64,000 nt of DNA. Origin: Fremontodendron californicum (taxonomy: Eukaryota > Streptophyta > Magnoliopsida > Malvales > Malvaceae). Each line of letters starts with the position of its first letter. Within the stretch, counting starts at the first letter, position 1. Location of the stretch: contig JAULJL010000029.1 in the NCBI GenBank assembly GCA_030761205.1, positions 379,501 to 443,500 of the forward strand, in the 5' to 3' direction. A program made the translations under genes and the position numbers. Under the pieces are notes generated by a model, which ran no database searches, was not told the DNA's origin, and saw only the letters and a list, made by a program, of their open reading frames with translations. Below, one piece after another: positions 33,238 to 44,905 of the stretch.

Positions 33238-35391
33238 TCAACATAACTTCTTAGAATCGTGTCCATAAAAACAGCTAATTTGCTTATACTGATTTTTGGC
33301 CTCGTTCAAAAAATTAAGTAACTGTTGTCCGTATTCTCCGGTTGGCGGGATTCTTTGCCTTAGGACTTCCACTTTCTCGATCATCTTGCTGACTTTTCTC
33401 ACGGCCTTGCCGATTTCTGCACCCAAGTTTTCTATGTATTACTGCCCTCCCATACTTTCGGCTTCCCACCTTTTGCTAGCATCCGTAGCCAAATCACATG
33501 CATAAATCCAATCACTTTCTTTATCCCTCACGATCTCGTCAATGTGATTTTTCTGGCTATATAATTGCCATTCTAGGTCTCGGATTACTTGGTGTAGAAA
33601 ACTTCTCTCTTCTTGCATCTGAGAACAACTCTCCCTTTTGCTCTCGAGCTCGGCTTTTAGTTTCTCGTTTGTATGCAACGAACCAGCTAAACTTACGGAA
33701 GTCCGGGAGTACATGTCCTTATATTTCTGCTTATCGCGAGACAGCCGAGCGGCTCTTGCTTCATTTTCTTGTGCCTTTTCCTTCCACTGTTTTACTTCTT
33801 CTTGAAGTCGACTAAGCTCCTTTTCCCGCCTGTAAGCTGGTCCGAGTATACTTTCGACCTTCAGTTGTGTCCTTAGTTTCTTGTTTTCCAAGTGCAAGTC
33901 TTTCACATCGACATAGGCAGTGTCACGTTCCTTAATTATTTTTTTGATTCTGACCCCTTGTGTTTCAGTCTTGTCCTTCCAGTTTTCGGCCTCCTCTTAG
34001 AACTTTTAACTTTCCTATTTCATCTTCTTTCTTTCAATACTGAAGCCTTGCTCAGCGATTTCGAAATCTGATATTCTCTTTGATGGAGCGGGACTTGGCT
34101 GATATACGACCTCTTCCTCTGGAAGCACCATATTGTTGACCCGGTTTGTTCTCCACACTTGGTATCTTGGAGTGACGCTCTCACTGAGGGATCCTAACCT
34201 TGTTCTGTGGCTTTTTTTCCAAGCTCGGACTATTGGCTCCACTCTTTTTGACATATTCGGATCTCCATAAGAGAATTCCACCTGGTCAAGTCTGTGCGTA
34301 GCCGGGGCGAATTGCTTTACTCCATACTGTCTCAGTACCATCAGCGGAGCATAACTTACTACTCCCCATGGTCCTAGAAGCTGTACCCACGGTTCTCCAC
34401 ATCGGTATAACATTGGTCCATGAGGCATCCATGGCGCCATCCATCTGATTTGCTTACTAGTCAGCGACCGTAGGAAGGCTAACCATTCTTTCTTGGATTT
34501 GGGTTTTGGCCATTTGCTTTCACAGAATTCTTTAATAGGGGCACAATTCTTTAGGTAAGGTTTGGAGAAAGCACTATTTTCACACATGAAGTGGCTCTTG
34601 AGCCATATATGCAGTAATGGTGCACATCCCACAAAACGACCCTCCCCTCTCTTACGACAAAAGTTCAATGATCTTATGGTTTCAGCCAGGATTGCCGGCG
34701 AGGGATTGGCATGGTTCTCAACTTGCTCGAAGAAATCTATCACCGCTACTTCAATATGCCCCAAAACCTTAGGAAAAATTACCAACCCGTAAATAGCCAA
34801 AGCAAAAGCGGTGACTCCTTGCTCGTCATCGAGGTGCCCCTCAATGAATTTTCGAAAGAAATCCCAAGGAATGCAGACATGTTTCCCTTTTTGTTTCAAA
34901 TCCGGGTCTCCTACCTCTACCCCGATGAGCTTTTTCAACTTTTTACGGAAACCCAACTTTGGCTTTCTGACGTATACCTTATCCGGGAAACGAAGCTCTA
35001 ACCCGACAAGAATTGAGTACTCATCTATAGTCGGTGTCAAATCCTCTCCATTAAAAGCAAAACACCTATAAGAAGGGTCCCAAAACTGGATGGCTGTCCT
35101 GATCATGGACTCTTCAATTACCACTGGGATGAGCGAAGCAATCTGGCCATATTTTTCAGAAAATTTCTTCTTCCTTTCCCACGTCATTGGTTCCCAAATA
35201 TCGGCCAACTCAGTTAAGTTATTCTGTGTGAGTTCCAAATTTATTCTTTCGGGTAGACTCGGGATATAACCTTCAATCAAACAGTCCCCCTCTTTTTGTT
35301 GCACATTTCTTGCCCATTCTTGCACATCTACCGGCGATTCACACATGACGCTTACGGATGACGAGATAATCTGACGCTCGGTGGGCTCCAT
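33238..35391 (-). pseudogene. Ogre ORF1 upstream of gag, unknown function
   Basis: Tat/Ogre elements carry an extra ORF before gag whose role is not known. This frame starts MEPTERQIISSSV (ATG at 35391), 1.1 kb downstream of the LTR. The first 458 codons are open and globular (ELADIWEPMTWERKKKF, LTPTIDEYSILVGLELRF, RWMAPWMPHGPMLYRCG), reminiscent of plant mobile-domain-like proteins, and then meet TAG/TAA/TAA at about 34017-33985. The same frame continues as a ~150-residue coiled coil rich in Glu, Lys and Arg (33906-33442), stops at 33439-33441, and continues again to 33238. I read one ~715-codon ORF with four in-frame stops. Similarity to mobile-domain proteins is impression, not a search result. 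Confidence 0.8.
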
Positions 35392-36473
35392 GAGAAATTA
35401 ACTTGCTGAAAGATACTTTTGAGAATAATACCTCAACGTGGAATGCTAATGTGATGCCAATGTAAGTTATGGGGAGCAACATAAAAGGAAAACTCGTCAG
35501 TATATCCACATGAAAGAATTCAAAGAACAAATGAATAAATAAATTGAAAGCTCCGGCATTATTTATTTACATAAAATAACAAATATTTTGAGAAAAACTC
35601 ATTTTGGAAAAACCTCGGTCCTTGCCTACGAAGGACTTTAATTAGGGTGTTCGTTCACCCTAAAAGTCACAAAGTGAACCAATGCGGGTATTTGGGCCGA
35701 TTCGGTCACTACCCATTTCGTGGTTCGAAAGTAAACAAAAGTAGTGAAAGGTAAGAAGCGTCCCTTCATGTATCCTAATTTCGGGTGAAATTACAGACGT
35801 CGGATAAGATATGCTCTACCTAGGGAGAGTTTCTCATGGCATTCTAATATGAGGTGGATTCGCAATCTAAAGGCCTTCAAATTGGTCCTCGTTGTCGCCT
35901 ACGAAGGCTAGCAAGGCCCCCGATCCTTACCCATTATAGGCTTCCAAAGGAAAGGGTTAAATTCGAGCGAGAGATTTTTCGCTAGCCCGTGCGGAGATTA
36001 TTATCTCTCGAGAGCGTAGGTACTTCCTCTCTCTAAAAGCGTTTCGCTAGCCCATGCGGAGGTTATTACCTCACGAGAGCGAGGGTATTTTACTTTTTCC
36101 TAAAGGGATGTAGCTCGGGTATAGAGCTTATGTATGAAATGCACGTGTCCGTGTGTGAGAAGGAACAAACAAACCTTCGACTACTTATTTACGACTCTTT
36201 ATTCTAATCATCCCATAATTACTAGAATTAATAGTATCTAAAAAAAATGAATAAAAAAATATAATAATAAAAAAAACGAGAATAAAGAATCAACAAATAT
36301 CAAAGCATAAATGCAAGCAAAATAATGATAACGAGAATGATGACAATAAATAAACAGCCGATTTAATAAATAAAGAAAATTAAGAACAAGAGAATTAAAA
36401 TTAAAGACCGATTAAATCCGTTAAATCGAGATTTTAAGATAATGCATGACTAATTTATGGCTCGACTCTCAAA
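35392..36473 (-). other. Ogre 5' leader
   Basis: Non-coding stretch between the primer site and ORF1. It contains two copies of a short motif (gctagcccgtgcggag, gctagcccatgcggag) near 35982 and 36049. No gene was recognised. Confidence 0.7.
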
Positions 36474-36492
36474 GTCCCCAGCGGAGTCGCCA
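36474..36492 (-). promoter_or_regulatory. Ogre primer-binding site
   Basis: Minus strand TGGCGACTCCGCTGGGGAC, three bases (GCT) after the 5' LTR. It is complementary to a tRNA 3' end finishing in CCA. Ogre elements are reported to use an arginine tRNA; I have not compared it with a tRNA sequence. Confidence 0.8.
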
Positions 36493-36495
36493 AGC

Positions 36496-39141
36496 TGTCA
36501 TAACGGTTTTTTTCGACCGCTATGACGTTTTTGAAAACACAAATGGAGTCGCCACCAATCTTTTTTGCTAGGTGTGATTAGCCACCTATTAAAACCGGTT
36601 TCAATAAAATATTTTAAAATTAATTAAAACATTTTGTAAAACCAATTTCGAAGTCCGCGTTTTGAACCAGAGAGTAAAACATAATTGAGTTCGAGAGTCG
36701 GTTATGTACGGGGAAGGATTAGCACCCCCGCAACGCCCGTTTAGAAAACGGTACCATTTAATCACGTGTTATCTTAAATCTCGGTTTAATGGATTTAACA
36801 TCAGTATTTAAAACTAAATCTGTTTTTTTATTTTTATTTTTCAAAAACATGTTTATTATTTTTTGAATTCTTTTTTTTTTTTGAATTGTTATTATTTTTT
36901 TTGAAAACGAACGTGAACGTAAATCTATTATCGAGAACACTCATTAAATATTCCCAACACTCTTAGTGGTATTTAACGAGATCCTCTCACCTCAAGATAT
37001 CGTAGGAATCACAACCGTGATATCCTTCGAATTCCGTCGTCGGCAATTCGCATTTATTAAAATTTTTTTTTTGAAAGTGTAAATTAAAATGCTTTTAATA
37101 ATTATTTCCGAAATAAAAGAAATTATCTATGTAAGAATAATTCTCGAATCACTCCGCTATTTTCGATAATGTTTCGATTATTATTCTTACTCAGACCATT
37201 TCAAAGCACGATTGATGTTCCGACCATCCCGAGAAAGAAATCCGTTTTTAGAGAATTTTATTTACCGAAAATAATTTTAAAAGACATGTATTAATTAAAA
37301 GAATTATTATTTTATAATTTTAAAACCGAAACAGAACAATAAAAATACGTCGAATACTGGACAAGAATAAATAAACAAAAATAGTAATATAAATAAAAAT
37401 AAATAAGGAAATTAAAACCATACTTGAAAAATATCGAGAATCCGGAAATTAGAATGCTGAACTTGATCTTCGTAAAACTCTTTGCTCGTTCTCGACCACC
37501 TAAAAAAATCAAAACGTCAAAATTGATAATCATGAATTTTTCTTTTTTTAAAATTCTTTTTCCTCTTTTTTTTTTTAATTTTTTATTATTATTGTTATTT
37601 TTTTTTATTTTTTAATTTTCTTTTTTGTTTAATTTTACTTACTTTTCTTTTTTTTTTTTTTCTTCCTTATTATTATTTTTCTTCTATTCAATCTTTCTTT
37701 TTTTTTTCTTTTATTTTAAAAATTTTCTTTTTTTTTTATATTAAATTTTTCTCTTTTTTATTTTTATAGTTTAATTTTTTTCTTTTTCTTTTTTTCTATT
37801 TTTTTCTTCTTTTTTTTTCCTTCTCTCCTCCCTGGCCCAGAATACGCCTGGGCTATTGGGCCCAAAGCCTGGGCCGGTTCGGCGCGGGCCAGATCTTCTT
37901 TTTTTTTTTTTTTTGGGGGCGGGTTACCCGCGCGGACCCCGGGTCGACGCGCGGGTCTCGCTGACCCGCTTCCAAGGGGCTAAACGGCGCCGTTTCGGCG
38001 CCTTCCCCTTTTTTTTATTGGGCGGGTGACCCGCACGGACCCCGGGTCGACCCGCGGGTCGATGCGCGGGTCTTGTTGTCCCGCTTCCAGGGGGCTAAAC
38101 AGCGCCGTTTCGGTGCCTTCCCTTTTTTTTTTTTGGGGCAGGTGACCCGCGCGGACCCGTGGGTCGACGCGCGGGTCTTGTTGACCCGCTTCCAGGGGGC
38201 TATAAATAGCCCCTTTTTATTTTTTCATTTATTTTTCTCTCTTCTCCCTCTTCTCTCTCTTTCCTCCCTCTCTCTCTCTGAAAACCCCAGAAACTGGCCA
38301 GAGGACCACCGCGCCGGCCGCCGTTTCCACCTCCGGCCGTCGTGCTCCGTCGTACTCCGGTGAGCTCTCTGGTCCAAAATGAGTTGAAACGACTCGCGGT
38401 GGTTCCCTCAATGCGGATCTGCCGCCGGTTTCCTTCAAATCAGGCCAAATCCGAGTAGATCTGGCCCCAAAAAAGTTTCAAAATGATATGTTTTTTTTTT
38501 CTTTTTCTGGTTTTTTTTCGATTTCTACCTTTTTTTTTAATGGGGGTTCGTGGTTTTTTTTTGCAGGGTTTGAATGCCCTTTTTTTTGTGTGGGGTTTCT
38601 GATCGGAGGGGGGGTCCGGATCTGGGTTTTTTGGGGTCCGGATCTGGGTGTTTTTTTTTGGGGTCCGGATCTGCCTTTTTTCTTTTTGAATGAGGGGGTT
38701 GATTGGGGTTTGATGGAGGGTGGCGTGTGCAGGTGGGTGGCGTGGTTGGTGGTGGTGGCAGAGGGATGGTTGCCTGTGTAGGGGCTTGAGTGTGGGGGAG
38801 GGTTTGGGTCGTTGGTGGTGGTGGCAGAGGGGTTTCTGTTGCCTAGGGTTGTAGGGGCTAGGGTTAGGGAAATGGGCCCGAAAATTGAGCCTGTTGCTTG
38901 GGTTTGGGTTTGGTTCTGGGTTTAGGGATTGGGCTTATGGGCTGAGGTTTGGGCCTGTTTGGTTCTGGCTTATTGGGTCTGTTGGGCCTGCTGGTTAGCA
39001 GGCCCGATTTGGCCTGCTGGTTAGCAGGCCCGATTTGGCCTGTTGGGCCTGCTGGTTAGCAGGCCCAAACGGGCCTTAGGTGGGCTTGTAGAAGGCCCGG
39101 GTCGGGTTCGGATCCGACCCGGGCCAAAAACGGTTGCAACA
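36496..39141 (-). repeat. Ogre 5' LTR
   Basis: 2646 bp, the same layout as the left LTR but 60 bp shorter from indels in T-runs and G/T repeats. TATAAATA recurs at 38201-38208 within the same palindrome. From this LTR a + strand transcript would leave the element toward the hAT. Confidence 0.92.
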
Positions 39142-39445
39142 AGAGAGAAGGGATCCACTTACACTAGTATAAAACTAAACTAGTTTTACACATTTTTATA
39201 ATTTTGTATACGATTTATATTTTAACAAATCGACCATTGGATTTAACAATATAATTGTACTTGTCATACAAGTAAAGTTTCGAATCGATCCAATATCTCT
39301 ATCATATCGATCGAGAATACTGTCTTTTTCAATATATATTTAACGGTTGAAAGTTTTTACATCGAACAAATAGTTAGACATTTTTAATTTACTGAAAACT
39401 CGACATGCATGATCTAAGTGAGTAAAACATAAAATACGACGGTCG
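39142..39445. repeat. CCACTTA-ended repeat, right arm beside the Ogre element
   Basis: Begins agagagaagggatccactta and is an inverted relative of 20295-20690 (shared acttacactagt and gtaaagtttcgaatcgatcc). Its outer end is lost near 39445. Confidence 0.65.
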
Positions 39446-40059
39446 CATTGAAACCCAATCTGCTGAATAATACCACCTCTTAAGCGTGATTGTATGAACC
39501 AATTGAACTAAACTCTGATTTCAGGTAAATTTCTAAACTTTTATTGCATATAAATAAGCCTTAAATTTTAATTTGCACTCAAATAAAACTCTTAATATTT
39601 AATTCGTACCTAGATAAGCCCTTAACATTTATTTATATCTACATAAGCCTTAACATAAATCAATTTTTTATTTGAAATAAAAATTTATTTGAGTATAAAT
39701 CAAATGATAAAAATTTATTTGAATATAATAAAAATATAGAGCTTACTTTTAAAAATAAAAATAAAAATTCAAAGGTTTTTTTTAATATTTTAGCCTATAT
39801 AATTCATATCATTTCTCATGCCTTTAATCTTTCTGTTGTCAATAATTCAATAATAGATTGCTTTACAAACAAATTATTCCATACTGATTAGGCTGAACTT
39901 TTAAATCAATAAATATGGAGAGAAAACATGTATAATTACCAACTAAGGCCAATTATTTCAATTTTGACCCACATGTTATAAATGCAATTTCTTATTACTA
40001 ATTAGGCATGGATAATATTATCAAATAATCTGGCATCACTTCCCAAATACGCATGCTTC

Positions 40060-40105
<46 letters not shown>

Positions 40106-40156
40106 ACAAAATGTATATATATATATATATTTATACAATAAATTAGACAGAAGTAT
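39446..40156. other. Gene-free interval
   Basis: AT-rich DNA with a (TA)n run at about 40062-40100. A short copy of the SINE-like word (cttaagcgtgattgtatgaacc) lies near 39480. No gene seen. Confidence 0.65.
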
Positions 40157-40402
40157 ACCTGTCCATGGATCGAGCCAGGTACGGTTGAAATTTTTTTGTT
40201 TTTTTAACCCAAGCTTAGGTACGAAAGTCCATTTTACTGTTCACAAAATATTAAAAAATTATTTTTATATTAATATTTAAATATTTTATAATTAAATTTA
40301 AATAAAAATATTTTTATTTAATTAATATCGAGTCGGATCTGGTCGACCCGAATTGTTAAAATCTTTATTCAAACCCGACTCAATTCTGGTTGGGCCTGTC
40401 AA
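40157..40402. repeat. GACCTGTTCA-ended repeat, copy 8
   Basis: From acctgtccatggatcgagcc to tctggttgggcctgtc. Confidence 0.6.
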
Positions 40403-40887
40403 TAAGAATTTGTTAAGTAAATTCAATGATTTTTTTTTTTTTTTTTTTAATGATTAGAGGACTACGAAACTAAGCATGAAATTCATTTTTATATATTGGC
40501 TTTCTTGTGTGGGTATATATTTAATTTAAATAGAAGATCAATTAAGTTTGGAGTGGTAATCCTTTTTTAGTAAAATTAAGTCAAATTGGATTTCAACACA
40601 TATTTTAATTTTTATATATACCTGCCATATTTTTGTAAAATCAAACAAAATGCAATAAGTTTTTCTTTCTTTTTTTTTTTTAATGAAAAGATTCGAATTC
40701 ATCTATTTGAGTAAGGGATATCGTATAATTGCCTTAACTTGATTTAATAATTCGTGTATGCGTATTATGTTTTATATTTTTTTCGTATCAATCGTGTAAA
40801 TATAAATATAAATTATTAAATATGTCAAAATATTAAATACAAATACATATTTGTATTAAACAAGTCATGTTAATTGTGTTAATCTAG
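40403..40887. other. Gene-free interval
   Basis: AT-rich. Contains T-runs and a diverged family E remnant near 40750-40880 (attcgtgtatgcgtattat). Confidence 0.55.
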
Positions 40888-41157
40888 ACTCATTCAAGGG
40901 TCAGGCTATCCATCCAGCCCGATACGGGCCGTGCTTGGACAGAAATTTTTTTAATTAGAACCGATCCAACCCGAATTACTGTTCATCAATAAAAAAATAT
41001 TTTTGTTATTTAAATTTAATTATAAATATTAATATAAACATAATATTATAATATTAAACAGTGATATGAGCTTTCGAATCAACACAGGCTTGGGTAAGGA
41101 AAAAAGAAGAAAAAAAATCGAGTCGCAGCCCGGCCCGACCTATGAACAGGTCTATGT
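40888..41157. repeat. GACCTGTTCA-ended repeat, copy 9
   Basis: From cattcaagggtcaggctatc to gacctatgaacaggtctat; well-preserved ends. Confidence 0.68.
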
Positions 41158-41545
41158 TAATCAAGTCGTGTCATGTTTAATATACCGTTTTCATATTTAT
41201 TAAATGTATCATTTTCATATCATATCCAAAATCATCAAATTTAATGTAATTGTGTCTAGGTCAAATTATCGAAATCAACCTAGAAATCATTGACACGTGA
41301 AATTAATTTCCATGGTTCTTCACTAAATTCCCTGCCGACAATTCTAGCAAGATTCTTTACTTTAGTATCGTAATTTAACCTCCATTGAATTTCCTTCAAA
41401 GAACAAGCACTTCATATTCTTGCCAACAACATGTGTGACCCCCAAAAGGAAGCTTTCCTTAGAAGGATAGTATCTAACTATACAGAAATGATTGGAAATT
41501 TAATTGGCCTTTACGTTTTCCAAACAACTATTCCATAACAGAAAG

Positions 41546-41585
<40 letters not shown>

Positions 41586-41639
41586 AAGAAAAAGAAAAAG
41601 AAAAAGAAAAGAAAAGTTATTTTTTTATATAATAGATGC
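41158..41639. other. Gene-free interval left of the hAT
   Basis: A family E-like remnant near 41160-41260, then unique-looking DNA, a (TA)n run at about 41550-41581 and a polypurine run. It ends with the hAT target duplicate atagatgc (41632-41639). Confidence 0.6.
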
Positions 41640-41826
41640 CAGTGGCGGAGCCAGGACCCCAGGATCAGCGGGGGGCATCCCATTATGTTTAAAATTTTAA
41701 ATATGCATAATAAAAAATAAATCATGAAAACCTATAATATTAATTTTTTAATGACATATTAATATATAACTATATAAGAAATAATGAACAATTGACTATT
41801 GTCATTGTAATTGAAAAAATCACCTT

Positions 41827-44214
41827 CTACAGTTGTCCTCTACGTGATTTCATATTTTGAAATCGTTGAATAATAAGTTCATTGCTAATGCCGTTAAACA
41901 CATCACTCTCAATGTAAGTCACCAAACAATCATTCATCCATGCATCTCCCATTCGATTTCGCAGTCGATTCCTCACAATCTTCATCGCAGAAAATGCTCT
42001 TTCAACAGTTGCTGTGGCAACAGGTAAAATTAATGCCAACTTAACAAGTGAATACACCAATGGATAAACACGATGTTTCCCAGTTTCAACTAATTTCTCT
42101 GCTAAGCTGCTAATCCCTTTTAAATTAGAAAATTCACCACTGCATTTCATATCAATAATATATGTCTCAAGCTGATTATCAAGAACTATCAAATCAGTGG
42201 GAGAAAAATCACATGGGTAAAATATAGCAAACTGAATCAACCTTTGCTTGTCAAATGCAGAAAATGAGTTATCTGGAACTAAGCATGCCAAACAAAGAAG
42301 CAATTCAGTATTTGTCTCAGTAAAGCGATCATTAACCTCCTGAAGTAGCATGTCCACAACAGTATAAAGTAAATCAATGCGATAATGATGTAAATTTGTA
42401 ATCTCTTGAACCCTACGTCGTGATCTCCCTTTAGATTGAAAAATCTCTTCCATATTAGGGATGTTAATACCATGAGTTTTGCAAAACAATGAGACTTCAT
42501 TCAATAAAGATTCCCATCCACTATCTCTCAAAGTTTGTAGCCTTTGCTTTGAAATACTAACCAATTTCATAGCATTAATGATATCTTGATCTTTCCTTTG
42601 CAATGTTTGTGACAATTCATTGGTGATCCCTAATACATTTTTCATCAAATGCAAAGTGAACACAAAATCAAATGTTTGTGACATGTCTAAAAGGCCATTA
42701 GCTTCAGCTTTTTGATCTGCATTCAAACCATCTTCTCTAATAATCTCAAGCACATCAAGTACTGATGAGTACATAAGAATTAAATTTATTAAAGTACCAT
42801 AATGTGATCCCCAACGAGTATCTGCACTTCGTTTGAGACTAGTTTCTTGATTCAATCCACGTCCACTGATAATTTCCCTTTTTTCCAATGCTTCTTTGAC
42901 TTTAGTAACTTGCTTTTCACGTAAAATATCATGTCGCTTGCATGACCCTCCAACAACATTCAACAAAGTAGCAACTAAGTTGAAAAGAGAAGCAATTTGA
43001 ATATGATTCTTGGAAATGGCAACAAGTGTGAGTTGTAATTGATGAGCAAAACAATGAACATAGAAAGCAGCTGGATTTTCTTTCAAGATTAAACTTTTAA
43101 GACCATTAAATTCACCTTGCATGTTACTAGCACCATCATAACCTTGTCCACGAATTCTAGACATACTCAATCCATGTTTGCAAAATAATGATTCAATTGC
43201 CATCTTTAGTGATAAAGCAGTAGTATCACTAACATGCACAATACCAAGAAAATGCTCAACAACACTTCCTATTTTGTTCACATATCGCAAAACAACAGCC
43301 ATCTGTTCTTTGTTTGATATATCACGTGACTCATCAACAAGAATAGCAAAATGTTCATCTCCAAGGTCATTTATAATAACATTAGCAGTCTCAATTGCAA
43401 CAGCATTGACAATGTCTTTTTGAATGTCAGGAGCAGTTAACCGATTATTCTCAGGAGCATTTTGTAAAACTATACTATTTAGAGCTTCATTGTGGTCAGC
43501 AAGAAATCTAAGAAGTTCAAGAAAGTTGCCTTGATTAGAAGAATTTTCTGATTCATCATGACCGCGAAAAGCTAGTCCTTGCTTCAAAAGAAACCGAATG
43601 CAATCAATTGATGCATTTAATCGGCTCCGATAGATAGCACGAACATGATTTGATTGCTTAGCAATAGCAACTTCAATATGTTGGTCTTGATTCATCAAAT
43701 CTTGACACTTCTTCCAAGCATTGTTGTGGGCACTATTTGGACCATCAATATGAAGATTAAATCGGTCTTTCTTATTCCAATTAATAAACCCCTCTGTAAC
43801 AAATGTATCTCCACCAGATTGCTTTCCAATATCAGGTTTAAAAAGATAACAACACAAACAATATGCAGCATCTTTTGTTTTGCTATACTCCAACCAATTG
43901 CTAAATTCATTAAACCAAGAAGGACAAAATCTTCGAAACTTACTCCCATATTTTCTCTTGGGAAAATCATGGTGATGGGGTTGACAAGGTCCTTTTTGCA
44001 AGTATGCTCTTCGTACATTATCTCTATCATTTGGATCATAAGATGTAATTTTATGACGTAAGCCAAGATCAGCTGGAAGATCTTCTAAGTTTATCTCAGT
44101 TCTAGGTTGCTTCGAACAATTTGGCATACCACCATGAAGATTAGTTTTACTTGATTGGGAGGAAAGTTGATTCTCATCATGAGAAATTGATTTTCTTTTT
44201 AGGAACTTATCCAT
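41827..44214 (-). CDS. hAT transposase (TTF-type zinc finger, DUF4371-like, hAT dimerisation)
   Basis: Cuts and reinserts the hAT element. 795 residues, ATG at 44214, stop at 41827, no intron needed. A basic N-terminus (MDKFLKRKS, a likely nuclear signal) leads into a TTF/BED-like finger at about 80-130 (WFNEFSNWLEYS..CLCCYLF). A DUF4371-like region follows near 215-320. RNase H-fold landmarks are FAILVDESRD (D near 294), GYDGASNM (D near 360), CFAHQLQL (C..H near 388-391) and ADTRWGSH (near 465). The C-terminal dimerisation domain contains LPVATATVERAFSAMKIV with the catalytic Glu. Length suits the family, and all expected acidic residues are present. Alternative: a domesticated gene, made unlikely by the flanking terminal repeats. 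About 1.3 kb of upstream element DNA presumably holds the promoter. Confidence 0.95.
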   Translation of the reverse strand: MDKFLKRKSISHDENQLSSQSSKTNLHGGMPNCSKQPRTEINLEDLPADLGLRHKITSYDPNDRDNVRRAYLQKGPCQPHHHDFPKRKYGSKFRRFCPSWFNEFSNWLEYSKTKDAAYCLCCYLFKPDIGKQSGGDTFVTEGFINWNKKDRFNLHIDGPNSAHNNAWKKCQDLMNQDQHIEVAIAKQSNHVRAIYRSRLNASIDCIRFLLKQGLAFRGHDESENSSNQGNFLELLRFLADHNEALNSIVLQNAPENNRLTAPDIQKDIVNAVAIETANVIINDLGDEHFAILVDESRDISNKEQMAVVLRYVNKIGSVVEHFLGIVHVSDTTALSLKMAIESLFCKHGLSMSRIRGQGYDGASNMQGEFNGLKSLILKENPAAFYVHCFAHQLQLTLVAISKNHIQIASLFNLVATLLNVVGGSCKRHDILREKQVTKVKEALEKREIISGRGLNQETSLKRSADTRWGSHYGTLINLILMYSSVLDVLEIIREDGLNADQKAEANGLLDMSQTFDFVFTLHLMKNVLGITNELSQTLQRKDQDIINAMKLVSISKQRLQTLRDSGWESLLNEVSLFCKTHGINIPNMEEIFQSKGRSRRRVQEITNLHHYRIDLLYTVVDMLLQEVNDRFTETNTELLLCLACLVPDNSFSAFDKQRLIQFAIFYPCDFSPTDLIVLDNQLETYIIDMKCSGEFSNLKGISSLAEKLVETGKHRVYPLVYSLVKLALILPVATATVERAFSAMKIVRNRLRNRMGDAWMNDCLVTYIESDVFNGISNELIIQRFQNMKSRRGQL

Positions 44215-44250
44215 GCTCTATTAAAAAAATCACAAACACTATTCAAATAA

Positions 44251-44365
44251 AGAAAAATAAAAAAAATCTACAAGACCCACCCACATATAATAATTTATAA
44301 TCTAAAAACATTCTGATTTTAAAAAAGGGAAACAAACAGGGCATGATAGAATGAATATTTATTAA
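44251..44365. repeat. Duplicated block in the hAT 5' region, copy 1
   Basis: Shares caagacccacccacata, caatctaaaaacattctgat-like text and ggcatgata with 44783-44905, ~535 bp away. Together they make a direct repeat upstream of the transposase start. Confidence 0.75.
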
Positions 44366-44782
44366 GAACCCAAAAACAAACAGCAAAGTTGAATAACACT
44401 AATAACATTAAGTCAGATGAACATATTAGGCCAACAACTTGGTCAAATTCATTAATCCATAATTTAAAAGCAACAGAGCAAATAAAGACTTAAATACAAT
44501 CATAATTGGTCAAACATTTGATAAAACACTGGCATGGATAAGCACATTGCAAAAAAAGAAAATCATTAAAAGTAATGAAGGCAAAATCAAACAAAATGAG
44601 AGCAGTAAAAAACCTGATTCTTGATGAAAGCATACACAATTTTTGAATCAAAAGGAGAACGGGAGAAGATAGCCCGAAGCTGCTAGAAAGCTTGTTTGGT
44701 AAAAAAAAAATATTAACCTTAACAGAATCAGAGCAATTCATAGCAATTATAAGAAAATAAACAGCAATTATAGAAAAATAAA

Positions 44783-44905
44783 ATCAAGAAAAATACAAAA
44801 CTTTGCAAGACCCACCCATATCTAATTATCTACAATCTAAAAACATTCTGATTTTAGAAAAGGAAATTAACAAGGCATGACAATTGATAGAAATAATATT
44901 TATTA
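44783..44905. repeat. Duplicated block in the hAT 5' region, copy 2
   Basis: Direct repeat partner of 44251-44365. Both end in an aatatttattaa stretch. It could be a promoter duplication or a past internal rearrangement. Confidence 0.75.

Larger units (their letters stand above)
20759..39141 (-). mobile_element. Ogre-like (Tat lineage) Ty3-gypsy retrotransposon, 18.4 kb
   Basis: Complete element: LTRs 20759-23464 and 36496-39141, both bounded TG..CA. The target duplication agaga (20754-20758 and 39142-39146) lies in a GA repeat, so it carries limited weight. Sense order is 5' LTR, PBS, ORF1, gag, protease, intron, RT-RNase H, second RNase H, integrase, minisatellite, PPT, 3' LTR. The extra ORF before gag, the arginine-tRNA-like primer site, the intron between protease and RT, the duplicated RNase H and the large size are traits described for Ogre/Tat elements. 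LTR identity looks high (about four substitutions in the first ~110 bases), yet the frames hold about twelve stops or shifts, so it is non-autonomous. Confidence 0.93.

Noticed and set aside
20759..39141. Endogenous pararetrovirus (caulimovirus) as the source of the RT region
   Set aside because: Integrase, LTRs with TG..CA ends, a target duplication, gag-pro-RT-RH-INT order and a Tat-type second RNase H identify a Ty3-gypsy retrotransposon; no movement protein was seen.
41827..44214. Host zinc-finger MYM-type or domesticated transposase gene
   Set aside because: The frame sits exactly inside matched inverted ends with a perfect 8-bp duplication, so it is the transposase of this element.
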